Assembly (NCBI RefSeq): GCF_000178995.1
Contig: NZ_ADVZ01000001.1
Coordinates: 1-64,000 of the forward strand
Source of the DNA: Afipia sp. 1NLS2
GTDB taxonomy: Bacteria; Pseudomonadota; Alphaproteobacteria; Rhizobiales; Xanthobacteraceae
Direction of reading: 5' to 3'
DNA: 64,000 nt
Shown here in pieces: positions 15,245 to 23,857 of the stretch. Both the position numbers and the translations under genes were made by a program. The notes under the pieces were generated by a model. That model was not told where the DNA came from and did no database searches. It worked only from the letters and a program-made list of their open reading frames with translations. Numbering within the stretch: position 1 is the first letter of the stretch; each line of letters begins with the position of its first letter.

Positions 15245-16573
15245 GTGACGGATCAGACATCCTCCACCCCAAAACCGAAACGCGCTCCACAGATGGGCGC
15301 CGCCTTCATCCTGAAGAAGTCGCTGCTCAGCGCGTTCGTCGCGCTGGTGCTGTTCTCGCTGATGATCGGCATCCGCACAGAAGCGGGACCGACCGGACAA
15401 CTGATCTACTGGACGCGCTTCGGCGACCTCGCGATCATGGTCGTCCTTGTCTTTGCTGGCAGCATTCTGACCGAATTGTTCCGGCAGCGGTTCGCGGCGC
15501 GGCAGCACGCACCCCTTCTTCCGGAGAGCGCGAAACGCGGATTGTCCACGCTCGGTCGTCTCGTTGTGCCACTGCTGCTGGTGTTCGCCTTCCTCGTGCC
15601 GGTGATCTTCTACAAACAACGCTACATGCTCGATCTCGGCATTCTGGTGATGACCTATGTGATGCTCGGCTGGGGATTGAACATCGTGGTCGGCCTCGCG
15701 GGCCTGCTCGATCTCGGCTACGTCGCCTTCTATGCCGTCGGCGCCTATTCTTACGCACTATTATCGACGACGTTCGGCCTGTCGTTCTGGATCTGCCTGC
15801 CTCTCGCCGGAATCCTCGCCGCATTCTGGGGCATGTTGCTGGGCTTCCCGGTGTTGCGGCTGCGCGGTGACTATCTCGCCATCGTGACGCTGGCGTTCGG
15901 TGAGATCATTCGCCTCGTGCTGTTGAACTGGCAGCACGTCACCGGCGGCCCCAACGGCATTTCCGGAATTCCGCGCCCAAGCTTGTTCGGCATTCCGCTG
16001 ACGGCAGGCCCGAACGGCCTCGCCGCCCATCTCGGCATTCCGTTCTCGCCGACGCACCGGCTCGTGTTACTGTTCTATATCATCCTTGCGCTGGCGCTGC
16101 TGACCAACTGGGTCACGTTGCGCCTGCGCCGGCTGCCGATCGGCCGCGCATGGGAAGCCTTGCGCGAAGACGAGATTGCCTGCCGCTCGCTCGGCATCAA
16201 CACCACCACCACCAAACTCACCGCTTTCGCCACTGGCGCGATGTTCGGCGGATTTGCGGGCGCGTTCTTCGCCACGCGCCAGGGCTTTATTAGCCCCGAG
16301 TCGTTCTCGTTTCAGGAATCAGCGCTGGTGCTGGCCATCGTCGTGCTTGGCGGCATGGGCTCCCAGCTTGGCGTCGTGCTCTCCTCGCTCGCGCTAATCG
16401 GCGGCTTTGAACTGTTCCGCGGCTTCGAGCAATTCCGCATGCTGGCATTCGGCGGCGCGATGGTGCTCTTGATGATCTGGCGGCCACGCGGCCTGATCGC
16501 TCATCGCGAACCGTCCCTGTTTCTCGCGACGCGCACCAAGGTTTCCTCCGACCTCGTCAAGGAGGGCCGATGA
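15245..16573 (+). CDS. livM: Branched-chain amino acid ABC transporter permease LivM
   Basis: 442 residues from a GTG eight bases after livH. ATG at 15293 (MGAAFILKK) is an alternative start. About ten membrane segments; the family motifs MLGWGLNIVVGLAGLLDLGY near residue 141, LRLRGDYLAIVTLAFGEI near 203 and VVLGGMGSQLGVVLSS near 369 are present. The N-terminal about 120 residues, with three extra hydrophobic segments, are usual for rhizobial LivM. Overlaps livG by the ATGA tetranucleotide, so the two are coupled. Confidence 0.94.
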   Translation: MTDQTSSTPKPKRAPQMGAAFILKKSLLSAFVALVLFSLMIGIRTEAGPTGQLIYWTRFGDLAIMVVLVFAGSILTELFRQRFAARQHAPLLPESAKRGLSTLGRLVVPLLLVFAFLVPVIFYKQRYMLDLGILVMTYVMLGWGLNIVVGLAGLLDLGYVAFYAVGAYSYALLSTTFGLSFWICLPLAGILAAFWGMLLGFPVLRLRGDYLAIVTLAFGEIIRLVLLNWQHVTGGPNGISGIPRPSLFGIPLTAGPNGLAAHLGIPFSPTHRLVLLFYIILALALLTNWVTLRLRRLPIGRAWEALREDEIACRSLGINTTTTKLTAFATGAMFGGFAGAFFATRQGFISPESFSFQESALVLAIVVLGGMGSQLGVVLSSLALIGGFELFRGFEQFRMLAFGGAMVLLMIWRPRGLIAHREPSLFLATRTKVSSDLVKEGR

Positions 16574-17406
16574 ACGCGCCGGGCACCATCCTCGACGTCC
16601 AGCATCTGTCGATGCGTTTCGGCGGCATCATGGCTGTCAACGATCTGTCGTTCGAGGCACAACGCGGAGACATCACCGCGCTGATCGGTCCCAACGGCGC
16701 AGGCAAGACCACGGTGTTCAACTGCATCACCGGATTTTACAAGCCGACCACGGGCATGCTGCGTTTAACCCATGAGAATGGCCGCGCATTCCTGCTGGAG
16801 CGACTGCTCGATTATCGAGTCTCGAAGATCGCAAAGGTCGCCCGCACCTTCCAGAACATCCGCCTGTTCTCGGGCATGACGGCGCTCGAGAACTTGATGG
16901 TCGCGCAACACAACCGCCTGATGCGGGCATCCGGTTTCAGCTTTCTCGGCCTCATCGGCGCGCCCACTTTTCATACGGCCGAACGGCATGCCATCGAGCT
17001 CGCGCGCCATTGGCTTGATCGCATCGGCCTCACCGCCCGCGCCGACGACGCCGCCGGAAATCTTCCCTATGGCGACCAGCGCAGGCTGGAAATCGCACGT
17101 GCGATGTGCGCGGAGCCAGCCCTCCTTTGCCTCGACGAACCCGCCGCCGGGTTGAACGCCCGCGAAGGCGAGGCATTGAGCGACCTGCTGCTGTCAATCC
17201 GCAAGGATCACGGGACATCGATCCTGCTGATCGAACACGACATGTCGGTGGTGATGGAGATTGCCGACCACATCGTCGTGCTGGACTACGGCGTCAAGAT
17301 TGCCGAAGGCACGCCACGCGAGATCCGTGACGATCCGAAGGTTATCGCAGCCTATCTCGGCGCCGACGAAAAAACCGCCATCGAAGTGATGGAGCAGGAC
17401 GCATGA
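16570..17406 (+). CDS. livG: Branched-chain amino acid ABC transporter ATP-binding protein LivG
   Basis: 278 residues. Walker A GPNGAGKTT near residue 38, Q-loop in ARTFQNIRLFSGMTALEN near 92, signature region LPYGDQRRLEIARAM near 160, Walker B LLCLDEPAAGLN near 181 and the switch His in LLIEHDMSVVM near 217. Cytoplasmic face of the transporter. ATGA overlaps with both livM and livF show tight coupling. Confidence 0.95.
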   Translation: MNAPGTILDVQHLSMRFGGIMAVNDLSFEAQRGDITALIGPNGAGKTTVFNCITGFYKPTTGMLRLTHENGRAFLLERLLDYRVSKIAKVARTFQNIRLFSGMTALENLMVAQHNRLMRASGFSFLGLIGAPTFHTAERHAIELARHWLDRIGLTARADDAAGNLPYGDQRRLEIARAMCAEPALLCLDEPAAGLNAREGEALSDLLLSIRKDHGTSILLIEHDMSVVMEIADHIVVLDYGVKIAEGTPREIRDDPKVIAAYLGADEKTAIEVMEQDA

Positions 17407-18134
17407 GCGATTCCCTGCTCGAAATTCGCGGTCTGCGTGCCGCGTACGGAAATATCGAAGCACTGAAGGGCATCGATATCGACGTGAAGCGTGGCGAGAT
17501 CGTCGCGCTGATCGGCGCCAACGGTGCGGGTAAATCCACCTTGATGATGACGATCTTCGGCCGCCCGCGCGCCCGCGCGGGTGAAATCCTGTTCGACGGT
17601 GATGACATCACCCATACGCCGACGCACCAACTCGCGCGGCTGCGCATCGCGCAATCGCCAGAGGGACGGCGAATTTTTCCACGCATGAGCGTTGCCGAAA
17701 ACCTGCAAATGGGCGCGGATGCTGCGGAAGCCAGCGAAAGCGAATGCGCCGCCGATCTGGAGCGTGTCCTCACTTTATTTCCGCGCCTCAAGGAACGACT
17801 GACCCAGCGCGGCGGCACGCTGTCGGGCGGTGAACAGCAGATGCTCGCGATTGGCCGCGCGCTGATGAGTCGTCCACGCCTCTTGATGCTGGACGAGCCC
17901 TCGCTTGGCCTCGCGCCGCTGATTACCCGCCAGATTTTCGACGCCATCCGCACGCTGAACCAGACGGATGGTCTCACCGTGCTGATCGTCGAGCAGAACG
18001 CAAACCATGCGCTGAAGCTCGCCCATCGCGGCTATGTCATGGTCAATGGCCTCATCACCATGTCAGGAGTGGCGAGCGAATTGCTGGAGCGGCCGGAGAT
18101 CCGCGCAGCCTATCTCGAAGGCGGGCGGCACTGA
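17403..18134 (+). CDS. livF: Branched-chain amino acid ABC transporter ATP-binding protein LivF
   Basis: 243 residues. Walker A GANGAGKST near residue 36, signature LSGGEQQMLAIGRALM near 140, Walker B LLMLDEPSLGLAP near 160 and VLIVEQNANHAL near 192. Partner of LivG. Overlaps livG by four bases and the DUF6867 gene by one base. Confidence 0.95.
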   Translation: MSDSLLEIRGLRAAYGNIEALKGIDIDVKRGEIVALIGANGAGKSTLMMTIFGRPRARAGEILFDGDDITHTPTHQLARLRIAQSPEGRRIFPRMSVAENLQMGADAAEASESECAADLERVLTLFPRLKERLTQRGGTLSGGEQQMLAIGRALMSRPRLLMLDEPSLGLAPLITRQIFDAIRTLNQTDGLTVLIVEQNANHALKLAHRGYVMVNGLITMSGVASELLERPEIRAAYLEGGRH

Positions 18135-18505
18135 TGCACGATCTTTACGCCAATGAAGCCTGGTGGCAGTCGGTCATTCTTACCCTCATCCTCGGGGGCG
18201 GCGGCGCATGGCTCGCCGGAAGCGCCATCGCCCGGACCTGGCGCGGCGTCCATGTCGCGGTGCTCGCTGCCATCCCGATGGCAATGGCCGTGCGCTTCGT
18301 GCACTTCGCATTGTTCGAGGAAACGTTGTTTGCAATCCTGCCCTGGATTGCGGAAACGGCAGTCATGCTCGCCGTGATCTGCCTCGCTTTCCAGCACACC
18401 CGCGCCAGGCAGATGGTGCAGCAATATTACTGGCTTTATGAAGCCAGTGGCCCGCTTGGCTGGAAGCTGCGACAAGATGCACCGCAGCATGGCTCGTCGC
18501 ATTAA
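18134..18505 (+). CDS. DUF6867-type small membrane protein
   Basis: 123 residues with three hydrophobic helices (about residues 12-32, 40-62 and 68-88) and a polar C-terminus (VQQYYWLYEASGPLGWK). Such small proteins sit inside rhizobial liv operons between livF and the binding-protein gene. The family name is my recollection. The start overlaps the last base of livF, so it is cotranscribed. An accessory role in the transporter is inferred from position alone. Confidence 0.75.
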   Translation: MHDLYANEAWWQSVILTLILGGGGAWLAGSAIARTWRGVHVAVLAAIPMAMAVRFVHFALFEETLFAILPWIAETAVMLAVICLAFQHTRARQMVQQYYWLYEASGPLGWKLRQDAPQHGSSH

Positions 18506-18614
18506 AACTGCCTGCAACTGTCCCTCCGGCCAACTTTCATGGATGACTCGGCGGCTAATTCGTTCGAGTATCCACTCCCATTTCAGTTCTGATCTTCACC
18601 AAGGGATGACACGC

Positions 18615-19727
18615 ATGACCCCTATTCGCTTGCTTGCCGTAACCTGTGCGGCTGCCTTGCTCGGCTTCTCCGCGCAGGCCATGGCACAAACCATTCCGGT
18701 CGCCGTCGCCGGCCCCATGACAGGCGGCGAATCCGCCTTCGGACGGCAATTGCGCAACGGCGCCGAACAGGCAGTCGCCGACATCAACGCATCCGGCGGC
18801 GTGCTGGGCAAGAAGCTGGCACTGCAAGTCGGAGACGATGCCTGCGACCCGAAACAGGCCCGCTCGATCGCCGAAAAAATCGCCAACAATGGTTCGGTTT
18901 TCGTGGCCGGGCATTATTGCTCGTCCTCGTCGATCCCGGCCTCGGAAGTTTACGCCGACGGCAACGTCCTCCAGATCAGCCCAGCTTCGACCAATCCGGT
19001 GCTGACGGAGCGCAAATTGTGGAATGTGTTCCGGGTTTGCGGACGCGACGACCAGCAGGGCAGCGCGGCGGCGGCGTATCTGCTGAAGCACTATAAAGGC
19101 AAGAACATCGCCATCCTCAACGACAAGACCACCTACGGCAAGGGCCTCGCGGATGAGACCAAGAAAGCGCTCAATGCAGGCGGCATTCAGGAGAAAATGT
19201 TCGAGTCCTACAACAAGGGCGACAAGGACTTTAACTCCATCGTCTCTCGCCTGAAGCGCGAGAACATCGATCTCGTCTATGTCGGCGGCTACCATCAGGA
19301 AGCCGGATTGATCCTGCGCCAGATGCGCGACCAAGGCCTGAAGACCGTGATGATGGCGGGCGACGCCATGAACGATAAGGAATTCGCCTCCATTACCGGC
19401 CCGCTCGCAGCCGGCACGCTGTTTACCTTCGGCCCCGATCCGCGTAACCGGCCGGACGCGAAAGCTATCGTCGACAAGTTCAAGGCCAAGAACGTCGATC
19501 CGGAAGGCTACACGCTCTACACCTACGCTGCTTTCCAGGTCTGGTCGCAGGCGGCCGCCAAGGCCAACACCACCGACCCGCAGAAGGTCGCTACCGCCAT
19601 CAAAGCCGGTGAGTGGAATACGGTGATCGGGCCGCTATCGTTCGATGCCAAGGGCGACATCAAGCAGACCGGTTACGTCGTCTATAAGTGGGACGACAAG
19701 GGTGGCTACGCCGAACTGCCAAACTAA
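18615..19727 (+). CDS. livJ: Branched-chain amino acid ABC transporter substrate-binding protein
   Basis: 370 residues. I prefer ATG 18615, which has AAGGG nine bases upstream; 18606 is too close to that site and 18438 overlaps the previous gene. The signal peptide ends near SAQAMAQ (residue 23). The periplasmic LivJ/Leu-Ile-Val fold is shown by IPVAVAGPMTGGESAFGRQL, NASGGVLGKKLALQVGDDAC and VFVAGHYCSSSSIPASEVY. It captures the ligand for LivHMGF. Ligand specificity cannot be read from sequence. Followed at once by a strong terminator. Confidence 0.93.
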   Translation: MTPIRLLAVTCAAALLGFSAQAMAQTIPVAVAGPMTGGESAFGRQLRNGAEQAVADINASGGVLGKKLALQVGDDACDPKQARSIAEKIANNGSVFVAGHYCSSSSIPASEVYADGNVLQISPASTNPVLTERKLWNVFRVCGRDDQQGSAAAAYLLKHYKGKNIAILNDKTTYGKGLADETKKALNAGGIQEKMFESYNKGDKDFNSIVSRLKRENIDLVYVGGYHQEAGLILRQMRDQGLKTVMMAGDAMNDKEFASITGPLAAGTLFTFGPDPRNRPDAKAIVDKFKAKNVDPEGYTLYTYAAFQVWSQAAAKANTTDPQKVATAIKAGEWNTVIGPLSFDAKGDIKQTGYVVYKWDDKGGYAELPN

Positions 19728-19733
19728 GCGCGC

Positions 19734-19759
19734 AGGCTCTCTCCTTCGGGAGAGAGCCT
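19734..19759. terminator. Hairpin terminator after the liv operon
   Basis: Perfect 11-bp arms AGGCTCTCTCC / GGAGAGAGCCT (19734-19744, 19749-19759) with a TTCG tetraloop, between the convergent liv operon and ccdA. The T-run is poor, but the stem is very stable. Confidence 0.85.
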
Positions 19760-20493
19760 CACCCGATGCTTTGCAGCGCCGGGAAAGCTTCCAGCAACCA
19801 GACCCCGATATTCGACACCGCGCCAGTCAGGAATGCGATGCCGACGAGAACCATTAGCCCGCCCATGACACGCTCGACGGTCGGAAGATAACGCCTCAGC
19901 CGCGCGAGTGCTGACGACGAGCGTTCGATCAGAATTGCGGCGAGCATGAACGGAATTCCCAATCCGGCCGAATACACCGCAAGCAGCAGCGCGCCCTTTT
20001 GAACGGTATTCTCCGAGGCTGCGATCGACAGGATCGCGGCCAGCACCGGCCCAATGCAGGGCGTCCAGCCGAACGCGAAGGCAAGTCCCATCACATAGGC
20101 GCCCCATAACCCGACCGGCTTCGGGATCGGTATCCGTCCCTCACGCATCAGGAAGCGAATGCGTGTCAGGCCGAGGAAGTGCAGACCCATCACGATGATG
20201 ACGAGTCCGGCGACGATCGACAGTTCAGCCGACCAACGCCGCAGGGCTGAGCCGACCACACTCGCGCTGGCCCCGAGCCCGACGAATACCGTGGAAAAAC
20301 CCAGCACGAACAGAAGTGCGCACAGCAGCACCGCGCGGCGCGACGCCGCAGGCTTCTCCTCGCTTGCGACATGTTCGACCGTGGCCCCCGTCAGGTACAC
20401 GAGATAGGCCGGCACCAGAGGCAATACGCAGGGTGACAGGAAACTGACAAAGCCCGCGAACAAGGCTGTGGGGATGGAGATATTCTGAATCAT
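19759..20493 (-). CDS. ccdA: Cytochrome c biogenesis protein CcdA
   Basis: 244 residues with six membrane segments. The two redox cysteines that carry electrons from thioredoxin to the periplasm are in FLSPCVLPLVPAY near residue 23 and FGWTPCIGPVLAAI near residue 142. The first helix and the second Cys-Pro motif are characteristic of the DsbD/CcdA family. It keeps apocytochrome c cysteines reduced. The nearby cytochrome c genes of the nirK operon (23858-24936) would need such a system. Length is normal for CcdA. Confidence 0.92.
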   Translation of the reverse strand: MIQNISIPTALFAGFVSFLSPCVLPLVPAYLVYLTGATVEHVASEEKPAASRRAVLLCALLFVLGFSTVFVGLGASASVVGSALRRWSAELSIVAGLVIIVMGLHFLGLTRIRFLMREGRIPIPKPVGLWGAYVMGLAFAFGWTPCIGPVLAAILSIAASENTVQKGALLLAVYSAGLGIPFMLAAILIERSSSALARLRRYLPTVERVMGGLMVLVGIAFLTGAVSNIGVWLLEAFPALQSIG

Positions 20494-20497
20494 GCGG

Positions 20498-20573
20498 CTA
20501 GTGTCCCGAATCCGAAGTTCGCCTCATCGTGCAGCACCTTCCGTCGCGAACTTCGAATTCGAAAGGACACTAG
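20498..20573. repeat. Palindromic repeat 1 between ccdA and the S58 peptidase
   Basis: Outer arms CTAGTGTCC / GGACACTAG (20498-20506, 20565-20573) and inner arms GAAGTTCGC / GCGAACTTC (20514-20522, 20546-20554). Two nested perfect stems look like a REP-type element. I recall similar text in other Bradyrhizobiaceae intergenic regions. Confidence 0.8.
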
Positions 20574-20599
20574 CAAATTTATGATTCTAGTGTGGTTTA

Positions 20600-20655
20600 G
20601 GTTCGAGAGGTTCACTTGAGAAGCACGCGGAGAAAACCAGCGAACCTCTCGAACC
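20600..20655. repeat. Palindromic repeat 2 between ccdA and the S58 peptidase
   Basis: Perfect 14-bp arms GGTTCGAGAGGTTC / GAACCTCTCGAACC (20600-20613, 20642-20655), extended by TGTGG / CCACA outside. It follows palindrome 1 by 26 bp and together they fill most of the intergenic space upstream of the peptidase gene. Confidence 0.8.
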
Positions 20656-20785
20656 GCCACAGTAAATGCCTCCATCGCTCATCGAAGCGCAAGGCCTCAC
20701 TTTTACGTGTGATCGTCTCCGCGCCCGTAACACGGGCGGATTGACCACATGCGATGGACGCGCTCATCTGGTACCGGGAGACACC

Positions 20786-21784
20786 ATGAAAAATCTGCTC
20801 ACAGATATCGAAGGCATTAAAGTCGGCCACGCGCATAACGAGATTCTGGCGTCTGGCGCAACCGCGATCCTGTTCGACACGCCTGCGGTCGCGGCAATCG
20901 ACATTCGCGGCGGCGGACCCGGCACGCGGGACAGCGCGCTGCTCGATCTCGCCAACACGGTGGAGCGGATCGATGGGCTGGCGCTGTCTGGCGGTTCGGC
21001 TTTCGGGTTGGAGACCGGCGGCGGCGTACAGGCCTGCCTTGCCGAACAAGGGCGCGGCTTCGCCATCGGCGACGCGCGCGTGCCGATCGTGCCGGGTGCG
21101 GTGGTGTTCGACCTTTTGAATGGCGGCAACAAGAAATGGGGCCGCTTCTCTCCGTACCGCGATCTCGGCTTCGAGGCGGCAATGAGCGCCACGGACGGCA
21201 CCTTCACGCTGGGCAATGCGGGTGCGGGATATGGCGCGACTACCGCGAATTTCAAAGGCGGCCTCGGCTCCGCGTCGGCGACTACGCTCGGCGGCATCGG
21301 CGTCGCAGCACTGGCCGTGGTCAATGCGGTCGGCACTGTCACTGTCGGCGACGGCCCCTGGTTCTGGTCCGCGCCCTTCGAGCAGAACGGCGAATTCGGC
21401 GGCCGCGGTCTGCCGCAGATCTTCACGCCTGACATGCTTGCGGCTCGCCTGAAGGGTGCCGATCGTGCCAACGCTGGCGAAAACACCACGCTTGTCGTCG
21501 TCGCAACCGATGCGGCCCTGACCAAACCGCAGGCCCGCCGGCTTGCGATCCTCGCGCAGACCGGCTTTGCGCGCGCGACCTATCCGGCCCATGCTCCGCT
21601 CGACGGCGACATTGTGTTCGCCGTCTCGCTCGGCGACAAACCGGTTGATCCACTTTACGGTCTGACGCAGCTGGGGATGGAGGCAGCCAACGTAGTTGCG
21701 CGCGCCATTGCCCGTGGCGTTTACGAAGGTCGCGCCCTGCCCTTTGCGGACGCGCTTCCCGCATGGCGAGATCGTCACGCTTGA
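20786..21784 (+). CDS. P1 / DmpA-type (family S58) peptidase
   Basis: 332 residues from ATG 20786 with GGGAG five bases upstream. The family core is visible: DIEGIKVGHAH at the N-terminus, ALSGGSAFGLETGGGV near residue 69, NAGAGYGATTANFKGGLGSA near 145 and ENTTLVVVATDAALTK near 233. In this family an internal Thr/Ser becomes the N-terminal nucleophile after self-cleavage; the Asn-Thr-Thr here is the likely site. Members act as beta-peptidyl aminopeptidases, or as nylon-oligomer hydrolases. The substrate is unknown. Confidence 0.88.
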   Translation: MKNLLTDIEGIKVGHAHNEILASGATAILFDTPAVAAIDIRGGGPGTRDSALLDLANTVERIDGLALSGGSAFGLETGGGVQACLAEQGRGFAIGDARVPIVPGAVVFDLLNGGNKKWGRFSPYRDLGFEAAMSATDGTFTLGNAGAGYGATTANFKGGLGSASATTLGGIGVAALAVVNAVGTVTVGDGPWFWSAPFEQNGEFGGRGLPQIFTPDMLAARLKGADRANAGENTTLVVVATDAALTKPQARRLAILAQTGFARATYPAHAPLDGDIVFAVSLGDKPVDPLYGLTQLGMEAANVVARAIARGVYEGRALPFADALPAWRDRHA

Positions 21785-21826
21785 TATTTGAATCATCGAT
21801 ACAACACTTCGCAATATTTGTTCTAA

Positions 21827-21849
21827 AACATATATTTCATTTACATCTT
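21827..21849. promoter_or_regulatory. NsrR-like palindrome A, upstream of the TPR gene
   Basis: The 11-1-11 arrangement AACATATATTT C ATTTACATCTT matches the NO-sensor NsrR site form. The right half, read in reverse, is AAGATGTAAAT. It sits 44 bp upstream of the ATG at 21893. Matched half-site positions are 7 of 11, so support is moderate alone, but two similar sites follow. Confidence 0.5.
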
Positions 21850-21892
21850 AAATCGGAAGCCGTAAGAGACAATCCTTTTTGCGGAGTCGAAC

Positions 21893-22528
21893 ATGGCTTT
21901 CACCTTGCGTAGCATTTGCGCCGGACGGCAGCTTTATATCGCTGCCTCTGTGGCAGGCATCGGCATCGGAGCTATCGCCGCTATCGCATTGACGAGACTG
22001 CCGCCGCTCACAACCCACCGCATCACCACGCCACTCAACAGTGCCGCGACCATTGCACCCGACCCGATTGGAAGCCTGCCTGATCTACCCAAGCTCCTGA
22101 CGTCCAAACCACCTCAAAAATGGACCATTCTTGGCGGCGCTCTGCTTGAAAGCGGCTTGCCTTCGCTCGCCGTCCCGGCTCTCGAACAGGCGGTTGCCGA
22201 CGATCAGGCCAATACGTCTTTGCGCGCAGCCCTCGGCGAAGCTCTCGCACTCTCCGATAATGGGAAAATCAGCGAACGGGCACGAATCGAGTTTGAAGAC
22301 GTCCTGCAGGCAAACCCGAACGATCTCGTGGCCCGTTTCTATATGGCGCACTGGATGCTGCAGAATGGCAAACCCAAACCTGCACTCGTCAAGTTCGTCG
22401 GACTGATGCGTACCGTCGGAAACGATCCATTATGGTACGCGCGGCTGTGGCAAATCATGCCTGAAGCCGCCGAACAGGTTGGCGTCAGTCGACTCGCTCT
22501 CGAAGCGTTGTGCGTTGCAGGAATGTGA
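21893..22528 (+). CDS. TPR-repeat protein with N-terminal membrane anchor
   Basis: 211 residues. One membrane segment near residues 15-37 (YIAASVAGIGIGAIAAIALT), a Pro/Thr linker, then TPR-like helices (LESGLPSLAVPALEQAVADD near residue 85, ARIEFEDVLQANPNDLVARF near 128 and a third from 152). The layout resembles the CcmI/CcmH C-terminal TPR chaperones that hold apocytochrome c, and the neighbours are cytochrome c genes, so a maturation role is likely. It lies 252 bp before the multicopper oxidase gene, and NsrR-like sites flank it. The function is inferred. Confidence 0.7.
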   Translation: MAFTLRSICAGRQLYIAASVAGIGIGAIAAIALTRLPPLTTHRITTPLNSAATIAPDPIGSLPDLPKLLTSKPPQKWTILGGALLESGLPSLAVPALEQAVADDQANTSLRAALGEALALSDNGKISERARIEFEDVLQANPNDLVARFYMAHWMLQNGKPKPALVKFVGLMRTVGNDPLWYARLWQIMPEAAEQVGVSRLALEALCVAGM

Positions 22529-22575
22529 AACGAAAAACATCGTGGCCCGAAATATTTTATCGGGAGGAATGTTAA

Positions 22576-22598
22576 AAGATGTATTTTAAATATTGCTT
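22576..22598. promoter_or_regulatory. NsrR-like palindrome B, upstream of the nirK operon
   Basis: AAGATGTATTT T AAATATTGCTT. The left half is a very good match to the known NsrR half-site AAGATGYATTT, and the halves match at 8 of 11 positions. It is about 183 bp before the multicopper oxidase ATG, a plausible core-promoter position. Strongest of the three sites. Confidence 0.6.
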
Positions 22599-22693
22599 TG
22601 AAACAATAACAGTGACAGGGTGCCTCTCATCAAATTCGATTTGGGGATCGATCATGAAACATCCTTCCACATCTTCGGGGGCCTGACAGGGAG

Positions 22694-22724
22694 CGTCCGG
22701 CAACCCTCCTCTCCCTGCCGGACG
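22694..22724. terminator. Stable hairpin in the nirK operon leader
   Basis: CGTCCGGCA / TGCCGGACG arms (22694-22702, 22716-22724) with a 13-base pyrimidine-rich loop, followed by TTTCCTGT. It lies between NsrR-like sites B and C. It could be a weak terminator or attenuator in the leader RNA. The T-run is short. Confidence 0.55.
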
Positions 22725-22746
22725 TTTCCTGTCGCTCTCGCCACAA

Positions 22747-22769
22747 AACATCTATTATAAATATATCTT
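22747..22769. promoter_or_regulatory. NsrR-like palindrome C, adjacent to the multicopper oxidase start
   Basis: AACATCTATTA T AAATATATCTT. The right half in reverse is AAGATATATTT, and the halves match at 8 of 11 positions. It ends 11 bp before the ATG at 22781, so binding there would block elongation or overlap the leader rather than the -35/-10 region. Confidence 0.5.
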
Positions 22770-22780
22770 AAAGGCTCGCC

Positions 22781-23836
22781 ATGACTGCCTACGGACGACG
22801 CTTGCCTATCGCTACCTTCCTCTCTGCCGTTATCGCCTCGGGACTGACGATGTTCGTCTCTCCCGCCATCGCAGAAACCCGCCATTTCTCGATGACGATC
22901 GAGGACACCGTCCTCACACTGGTGGATAAGCAGACCTTCCACACATTCTCGTTCAACGGCCAAACACCGGGACCGTTGATTCACGTCAAAGAAGGCGACG
23001 ATCTCGTCATCGACGTCGAGAACCAGACCACGCTGCCGCATACGATCCATTGGCACGGCATGTTTCAGCGCGGGAGCTGGAAGAACGACGGCGTTCCGGA
23101 TACGACACAACCCGCGATCGCGCCCGGCGAAACTTTCACCTATCGCTTCAAGGCCGAACCTTCCGGCACGATGTGGTACCACTGCCACGTCAACGTGAAT
23201 GAACATGTCGCGATGCGCGGCATGTGGGGACCTCTGATCGTCGATCCGAAAGATCCGCCCGCGATCGAGAAGGAAGTCACCAAAGACTACATCATGATGT
23301 TCTCAAGCTGGGTCTCCCAGTGGGCGAACAAGCCCGGCCAGGGCGGCATTCCCGGCGACGAGCCAGACTTCTTCACCGTCAACGGCAAGGCATTTCCCGA
23401 TACCCAGCCACTGCGCATCAAGAAAGGCGACGTCATCCGGATTCGCCTGATCGGCGCCGGCGACGAAATGCACTCCATTCACATCCACGGGCATGACTTC
23501 GAAGTCTACGCCAAGGACGGACGGCCACTCGCCAACCCCTATCTTGCCGACACCATCCTGTTCGGCCCCGGCGAACGCTACGACCTGATTCTGCGCGCCG
23601 ACAATCCAGGCATCTGGATGGTTCACGATCACATCGATCGTCACACCGTAAACGGCAAGTCGCCGATGGGCGGCATCATGACCACCATCGAATACGAAGA
23701 GATCCCGGTGAAGGAACAGTCCTTCTACACCTGGAAGAACAAGCAATTCGTGCCCGACTTCTACTACGAGGAATCGCTGAAGAAGCCACTCGGCATGTAC
23801 GAGAGCTCCGTGTTCAAGGGAGTACCGGCACCATAG
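22781..23836 (+). CDS. ncgA: Two-domain multicopper oxidase (NcgA-like)
   Basis: 351 residues with a signal peptide ending near SPAIAETR (residue 31). Two cupredoxin domains with the copper ligand motifs: HTIHWHGMF near residue 87, MWYHCHVN near 130, MHSIHIHGHDFE near 230 and WMVHDHIDRH near 285. This is the laccase-like two-domain type. It is first of four genes (oxidase, di-haem cytochrome, mono-haem cytochrome, NirK) in the same order as the ncgABC-nirK operon of Nitrosomonas europaea, where the product is the blue copper oxidase. AAAGG lies upstream of the ATG. Periplasmic. Substrate not established. Confidence 0.85.
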   Translation: MTAYGRRLPIATFLSAVIASGLTMFVSPAIAETRHFSMTIEDTVLTLVDKQTFHTFSFNGQTPGPLIHVKEGDDLVIDVENQTTLPHTIHWHGMFQRGSWKNDGVPDTTQPAIAPGETFTYRFKAEPSGTMWYHCHVNVNEHVAMRGMWGPLIVDPKDPPAIEKEVTKDYIMMFSSWVSQWANKPGQGGIPGDEPDFFTVNGKAFPDTQPLRIKKGDVIRIRLIGAGDEMHSIHIHGHDFEVYAKDGRPLANPYLADTILFGPGERYDLILRADNPGIWMVHDHIDRHTVNGKSPMGGIMTTIEYEEIPVKEQSFYTWKNKQFVPDFYYEESLKKPLGMYESSVFKGVPAP

Positions 23837-23857
23837 TGCCGAACGAGGAAAATCAAG

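Noticed and set aside
22653-22685. Ten-codon leader peptide before the multicopper oxidase
   Set aside because: An ATG with a short frame exists but has no regulatory codon pattern.
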